A stretch of DNA of 64,000 bases from Paracoccaceae bacterium (lineage in GTDB: Bacteria > Pseudomonadota > Alphaproteobacteria > Rhodobacterales > Rhodobacteraceae). Shown here one piece after another: positions 60,602 to 64,000 of the stretch. The position numbers were made by a program, and so were the translations under genes. Location of the stretch: the NCBI GenBank assembly GCA_018223125.1, contig JAAEZA010000003.1:60325-124324 (forward strand), read 5' to 3'. Every line of letters starts with the position of its first letter. Within the stretch, counting starts at the first letter, position 1. Below the pieces are notes generated by a model that saw only the letters and a program-made list of their open reading frames with translations, was not told the origin of the DNA and did no database searches.

Positions 60602-60964
60602 GTGACAGATCTCAAATCCTCAGCCCCCCATATCCACGGGGCGACAACCTATGACGACCTGCTCGACTGGGGGCCACAGCCCGACATGATTGAAGGACAG
60701 TCCCATTCTACCGGAAAACTTTTGCACAAGGGGCCGGACAATTCGCCGGAAACCGGCATCTGGGTCTGCACCCCTGGCACATGGAAAATTTCGGTGCCCC
60801 GCGACGAGTTCTGCCATTTCGTGGCAGGGCGGGTCACCTACCGGCGCAAGGACTCCGACGAGGTGATAGAGGTGGGGCCGGGCACCTGTGTCCTGTTTCC
60901 CGCCGGTTGGGAAGGCACCGCCGAAATCACCGAAACCCTGCGCAATATCTACATGCTTGTGTGA
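60602..60964 (+). CDS. cupin-domain protein (DUF861 type), copy 1
   Basis: About 120 residues forming one small beta-barrel. GIWVCTPGTWKISVPRDEFCHFVAGRVTYRRKDSDEVIEVGPGTCVLFPAGWEGTAEI matches the cupin 3 / DUF861 pattern found near amine and ureide catabolism genes. The start GTG 60602 lies 7 bases after GAGG and two bases after the glycosyltransferase stop; TTG 60596 is an alternative. Only one clear metal-type His (CHFVAG) is visible, so it may be a binding rather than metal-dependent enzyme. Confidence 0.85.
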   Translation: MTDLKSSAPHIHGATTYDDLLDWGPQPDMIEGQSHSTGKLLHKGPDNSPETGIWVCTPGTWKISVPRDEFCHFVAGRVTYRRKDSDEVIEVGPGTCVLFPAGWEGTAEITETLRNIYMLV

Positions 60965-60976
60965 AAGGACAAACCG

Positions 60977-61321
60977 ATGAAAGCACCTGTAATGAACAAC
61001 CCGCTGGACGTGACCGATCTGGCAGACTGGGGCATCATCCCGACGATGATCGAGGGCGAAAGCCATGTGTCGGGGAAGGTTCTGCACAAGGGACCGGACG
61101 GGCAGAGCGAATGCGGCCTTTGGATCTGCACCCCCGGCAAGTGGGAATGCCACGTCACCAGCGACGAATTCTGCCACTTTCTGGAGGGGCGCTGCACCTA
61201 TGTGCATGAATCCGGCGATGTGATCGAAGTCACCCCTGACACCGCAGCCTTCTTTCCGAAAGACTGGAAAGGGGTCTGCACCGTCCATGAGACCATCAAA
61301 AAGGTCTATATGATCCGATGA
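60977..61321 (+). CDS. cupin-domain protein (DUF861 type), copy 2
   Basis: A 114-residue paralogue of the preceding gene: GLWICTPGKWECHVTSDEFCHFLEGRCTYVHESGDVIEVTPDTAAFFPKDWKGVCTVHETIKKVYMIR aligns over its whole length with copy 1. It also shares the N-terminal DWG-x-x-P-x-M-I-E-G-x-S-H-x-x-G-K-x-L-H-K-G-P-D. It overlaps the kinase gene by 4 bases. The tandem pair probably arose by duplication and may form a heteromer. Confidence 0.87.
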   Translation: MKAPVMNNPLDVTDLADWGIIPTMIEGESHVSGKVLHKGPDGQSECGLWICTPGKWECHVTSDEFCHFLEGRCTYVHESGDVIEVTPDTAAFFPKDWKGVCTVHETIKKVYMIR

Positions 61322-62352
61322 ACCAGCCCGTGCGATCAGCGGTTCCGATCCTTCCGGCCTCTGCGGCGCTTCTGGCGGCACAGGGGCAGGGCGGGGCGCA
61401 TCTGACGGCCTTTGCCTCGGACGCTTCACCGCGCCGGTATTTCCGGCTGGAGGGGCAGGGTCTGATCCTGATGGAAGATCCCGCCGATCCGGTCGGGTTT
61501 ACCGCCTACCTGCGGCTGTCAGCGCATCTGAACAGGCTTGGCCTGTCTGCCCCGCGTGTGATTGCAGCAGCGCAGGAGCAGGGCGTGGCGCTGATCGAGG
61601 ATTTTTGCGACGGGACCTATTCCAACCTGTTGGCACAGGGACAGGACGAAACCGCGCTTTACGAACTGGCAGTGGATGCGCTGTTGCACCTGCACCATGA
61701 CATCCGCGCCGCACAGGTGGACCAGCCGGATTATGATCCGGATGTTTTTCTGAATGAACTGGACCTGTTTACAGACTGGTTCGCCCCCGCTGTCCTACCG
61801 GATTTAAAGGTGGCCGAGTTCCGCTCAAAGTGGCGCCTCTTATGGCAGGCGGCGCTTGCCCCGCTTGCGGGTCACAGGCACACGCTGGTGCTGCGGGATT
61901 TCCATGTGGATAATCTGATGCTCATTGCGGGGCGAAACGGCATTGCCCGTTGCGGGGTGCTGGATTTTCAGGACGCTTTGATCGGGCCTTGCGAATATGA
62001 TCTGGTTTCGCTGTTACAGGACGCCAGACGCGATCTTCGGGCCGGTTTGGAAGGCGAAATGCTCAAGCGGTATATTGCCAGCGTACCGGAATTTCTGGGC
62101 GGCGGGGATGCGATCCGGCGCCGTTATCACCTGCTGGGCGCGCAAAGGCACGCCCGCATTCTCGGCGTTTTTGTGCGGCTCTGCCAGCGCGATGCCAAAC
62201 CCCGCTATCTGCAATTCCTGCCCCGCGTACTGGCGCAGTTCCAGACCGCGCTGAGCGCCGCCAAGCTGACCGACATCGAAACTTTGCTGGATCAAACCCT
62301 TGGCGACTGGCGCAGCAACGCCGCCAAACTCCACACCCGTCTCAAACCTTAA
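61318..62352 (+). CDS. aminoglycoside/choline kinase-like phosphotransferase (AmgK-like)
   Basis: A 344-residue protein of the APH/choline-kinase fold. The catalytic loop is LVLRDFHVDNLMLIAGRNG (HxD...N) and the metal Asp is in CGVLDFQDALIGPCEYDLVSLLQDARRDL, as in AmgK-type sugar kinases and related COG3178 proteins. The N-terminal lobe reads LTAFASDASPRRYFRLEGQGLILMEDP. Likely reactions are phosphorylation of a sugar hydroxyl or amino alcohol. Within this operon a glycosylated or amine intermediate is the natural substrate; the genomic amgK/tsaE partner genes are not here. Confidence 0.87.
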   Translation: MNQPVRSAVPILPASAALLAAQGQGGAHLTAFASDASPRRYFRLEGQGLILMEDPADPVGFTAYLRLSAHLNRLGLSAPRVIAAAQEQGVALIEDFCDGTYSNLLAQGQDETALYELAVDALLHLHHDIRAAQVDQPDYDPDVFLNELDLFTDWFAPAVLPDLKVAEFRSKWRLLWQAALAPLAGHRHTLVLRDFHVDNLMLIAGRNGIARCGVLDFQDALIGPCEYDLVSLLQDARRDLRAGLEGEMLKRYIASVPEFLGGGDAIRRRYHLLGAQRHARILGVFVRLCQRDAKPRYLQFLPRVLAQFQTALSAAKLTDIETLLDQTLGDWRSNAAKLHTRLKP

Positions 62353-62366
62353 AAAGAAGTCCCGCC

Positions 62367-63872
62367 ATGTCTGATGTGACCAAACCCTGTTTTTATCTTG
62401 TCCCCGAATTTCACACCGCAACGGGGCCGGCCTGTGATGTCACCGACCCGGCAACGTTGGAACGGGTCGGGCAGCGGGCGGTAGTCTCGGGAGCGGAACT
62501 GGAAACAGTGTTAGACCGCGTGAATACGGCGCAAAAGCTCTGGGCGCAGACCGATGCCAAGACCCGCGCGGCGCGGCTGCACCAGCTGGCCAACCGGATT
62601 GAAACCCACGACATGACCGATTGTGCCATCCTGATGAGCCGCGAGATGGGCAAACCCTATCCCGAAGCCATCGGAGAGGTCGCCAATTGTGCGCCGATCT
62701 TTCGTTACTACGCGGAAATGGCCCGTGACGAGGCGGGGAAAGTGGCGGGCACAACGCAAATCGGCTCTCTCCAGTTTGCGCGATACGAACCCTTGGGGGT
62801 GTCGGCCCATATCATGCCGTTCAACTTTCCGATCCTGCTGATGTGCTGGACGGTTGCCGCATCTCTGGCGGCGGGCAACGGGGCGGTGATCAAACCGGCC
62901 GAGGCGACCACCCTTTCTACGCTGGAATTTATGAAAGTGTTCAGCGACATGCCCCAAGACCTGATCGCCTGTGTGCCCGGCGATGCCAGTGTTGGGCGTG
63001 CCTTGGTCGACAGCTCCAAAACCCATGCAGTGGCCTTTACCGGATCGGTCAGGGCAGGGCAGGCGGTGGCCGAAGCAGCGGCGCGGCGCCTGAAACCCGC
63101 CGTCATAGAGGCTGGAGGATCAGACCCGATGATCATCTCTGCCCATGCCCCGATCGACATTGCCGCTGCTGGTGCCGTGACGGGGGCGTTTCATATGTCC
63201 GGACAGGTCTGCACCTCAACCGAGCGGATGTATGTGGTGGATGCTGTGCATGATGCCTTTGTCGCAGCCTTCAAGGCGGAAACGGAGCGTCTGCGCATTG
63301 GTAACGGCTTGGAGCGGTCCGAAATCGGCCCACTGGTGAGCGAGGCCGCACGGGACAAGGTCGCCCGTCTGGTAAAGGACGCTGTGGCAAAAGGGGCAAA
63401 GGTGGAAACCGGCGGGCGGGTTCCGGCGGATCAGGACACAGGCTGGTTCTATGAACCTACCATCCTGACCAATTGCACCCCTGACATGGACATCCTGCAA
63501 CAAGAGGTCTTCGGCCCAGTGGTCAGCCTTGTGCGCGTGCCGGACTTTGAAACCGCCATTGCCATGGCGAACGACAGTGAATTCGGCTTGGGCGCGTCGG
63601 TGTTCACCACCGATCTGGCCGAGGCCCATGATGCCTATGAAAAGCTGGAGGCGGGCATGGTCTGGATCAACAACCCGATGATCGACAATGATGCGCTGCC
63701 CTTTGGCGGCTGGAAGAACTCCGGCATCGGGCGGGAACTGGGGCGCATGGGGCTTGATACCTTCCGGCGCACGAAGATGGTGATTATGGATCATAAACCC
63801 CAGCGCCATGACTGGTGGTATCCCTATGAAGATGACTGGTTTCTGGACGCGGGCGGACGCAAGCACGTTTGA
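62367..63872 (+). CDS. NAD(P)-dependent aldehyde dehydrogenase
   Basis: A 501-residue enzyme oxidising an aldehyde to an acid. The coenzyme site is visible at AVAFTGSVRAGQAVAEAA, the catalytic Glu in AVIEAGGSDPMII, and the catalytic Cys in HMSGQVCTSTERMYV; IGPLVSEAARDKVARLV and PFGGWKNSGIGRELGRMGLDTF are also typical. It resembles succinate-semialdehyde and related dehydrogenases. It lies 14 bases after the kinase and 13 bases before an FAD oxidase-like gene. The combination fits oxidation of an aldehyde released from an amine. Confidence 0.94.
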   Translation: MSDVTKPCFYLVPEFHTATGPACDVTDPATLERVGQRAVVSGAELETVLDRVNTAQKLWAQTDAKTRAARLHQLANRIETHDMTDCAILMSREMGKPYPEAIGEVANCAPIFRYYAEMARDEAGKVAGTTQIGSLQFARYEPLGVSAHIMPFNFPILLMCWTVAASLAAGNGAVIKPAEATTLSTLEFMKVFSDMPQDLIACVPGDASVGRALVDSSKTHAVAFTGSVRAGQAVAEAAARRLKPAVIEAGGSDPMIISAHAPIDIAAAGAVTGAFHMSGQVCTSTERMYVVDAVHDAFVAAFKAETERLRIGNGLERSEIGPLVSEAARDKVARLVKDAVAKGAKVETGGRVPADQDTGWFYEPTILTNCTPDMDILQQEVFGPVVSLVRVPDFETAIAMANDSEFGLGASVFTTDLAEAHDAYEKLEAGMVWINNPMIDNDALPFGGWKNSGIGRELGRMGLDTFRRTKMVIMDHKPQRHDWWYPYEDDWFLDAGGRKHV

Positions 63873-63885
63873 CGGAGGCAAAGCC

Positions 63886-64000
63886 ATGAGCACCCGCTTC
63901 CGGTATGAGAGCGCCAGACCCGATCCGTTCTGGACCCAGACAGTTCCAACGCCCTTCAGGGCAATGTCGTTGAAACAGGATGTCGCCTGCGACCTTGCCA
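63886..64000 (+). CDS. FAD-dependent oxidoreductase (amine oxidase-like), N-terminal fragment
   Basis: GGAGG precedes ATG 63886. The 38 visible codons read MSTRFRYESARPDPFWTQTV, then PTPFRAMSLKQDVACDLA. This is the usual lead-in to the FAD-binding segment of DAO-family oxidases such as gamma-glutamylputrescine oxidase; the GxGxxG motif itself falls outside the window. Being last in an ABC importer-aldehyde dehydrogenase operon supports oxidation of an amine. Confidence 0.65.
   Translation, partial: MSTRFRYESARPDPFWTQTVPTPFRAMSLKQDVACDLA

Noticed and set aside
1..64000. CRISPR arrays, tRNA or rRNA genes, prophage or conjugation genes
   Set aside because: No regularly spaced repeats, cloverleaf-like sequence, rRNA motif, integrase, relaxase or type IV secretion gene was recognised.

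Overview
The window looks like part of a large extrachromosomal replicon (plasmid or chromid) of a marine Rhodobacterales (Roseobacter-group) bacterium. The evidence is a complete repABC module at 38.7-42.2 kb, three TRAP transporters in three different gene arrangements, many FadR-type GntR regulators, and moderately GC-rich coding sequence. No rRNA, tRNA, CRISPR array or ribosomal gene was seen.

Layout: (1) 0-8.2 kb, hexuronate catabolism. A minus-strand operon (gntR, uxaC, dctP, fused dctQM, Gfo/Idh/MocA oxidoreductase) diverges from uxuA-uxuB. Together they would import a uronate and convert glucuronate to fructuronate, mannonate and 2-keto-3-deoxygluconate. (2) 8.3-15.5 kb, a second sugar-acid-like module: a Gfo/Idh/MocA dehydrogenase divergent from dctP-dctQ-dctM, a metallo-beta-lactamase-fold hydrolase, an isopropylmalate/tartrate-type dehydrogenase, a small monooxygenase-fold protein and a GntR regulator. 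(3) 15.8-34.2 kb, a long minus-strand operon resembling the acyclic terpene (Atu) and leucine (Liu) pathways: three acyl-CoA dehydrogenases, an AtuA-family protein, enoyl-CoA hydratase, a biotin-dependent acyl-CoA carboxylase, a DinB-like protein, a TRAP transporter and two acyl-CoA ligases. It ends in an aldehyde dehydrogenase pseudogene and faces a divergent TetR gene across two palindromic operators. (4) 34.3-34.9 kb, fused remnants of four insertion-sequence families. (5) 34.9-38.4 kb, 3-oxoadipate CoA-transferase and thiolase (pcaIJF) with a divergent IclR regulator. (6) 38.4-42.6 kb, repABC with three near-identical palindromes that are good parS candidates.

(7) 42.6-44.8 kb, a 2OG-Fe(II) oxygenase interrupted by one amber codon and a quinone oxidoreductase with one frameshift; both carry the same 20-bp upstream motif. 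(8) 45.1-51.1 kb, an acetoin/2-oxoacid dehydrogenase operon whose E2 is split into a free lipoyl-domain protein and a bare catalytic core, followed by its own lipoate ligase-like gene. An AcoR-like regulator lacking the sigma-54 GAFTGA loop faces it, and a TGTCTC repeat array precedes the operon. (9) 51.1-64 kb, the least familiar region. An SDR and a frameshifted CmcJ/NvfI-family gene are followed by a gntR-glycosyltransferase pair, divergent from one tightly packed operon. That operon encodes a polyamine-type ABC importer, a second divergent glycosyltransferase, two tandem cupins, a small-molecule kinase, an aldehyde dehydrogenase and the start of an FAD amine oxidase-like gene. It looks like an uptake and oxidation pathway for an unknown amine-type or glycosylated compound.

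Gene starts were chosen from visible ribosome binding sites and family N-termini. Functions are inferred from motifs and recognisable family sequence, because no database search could be run.
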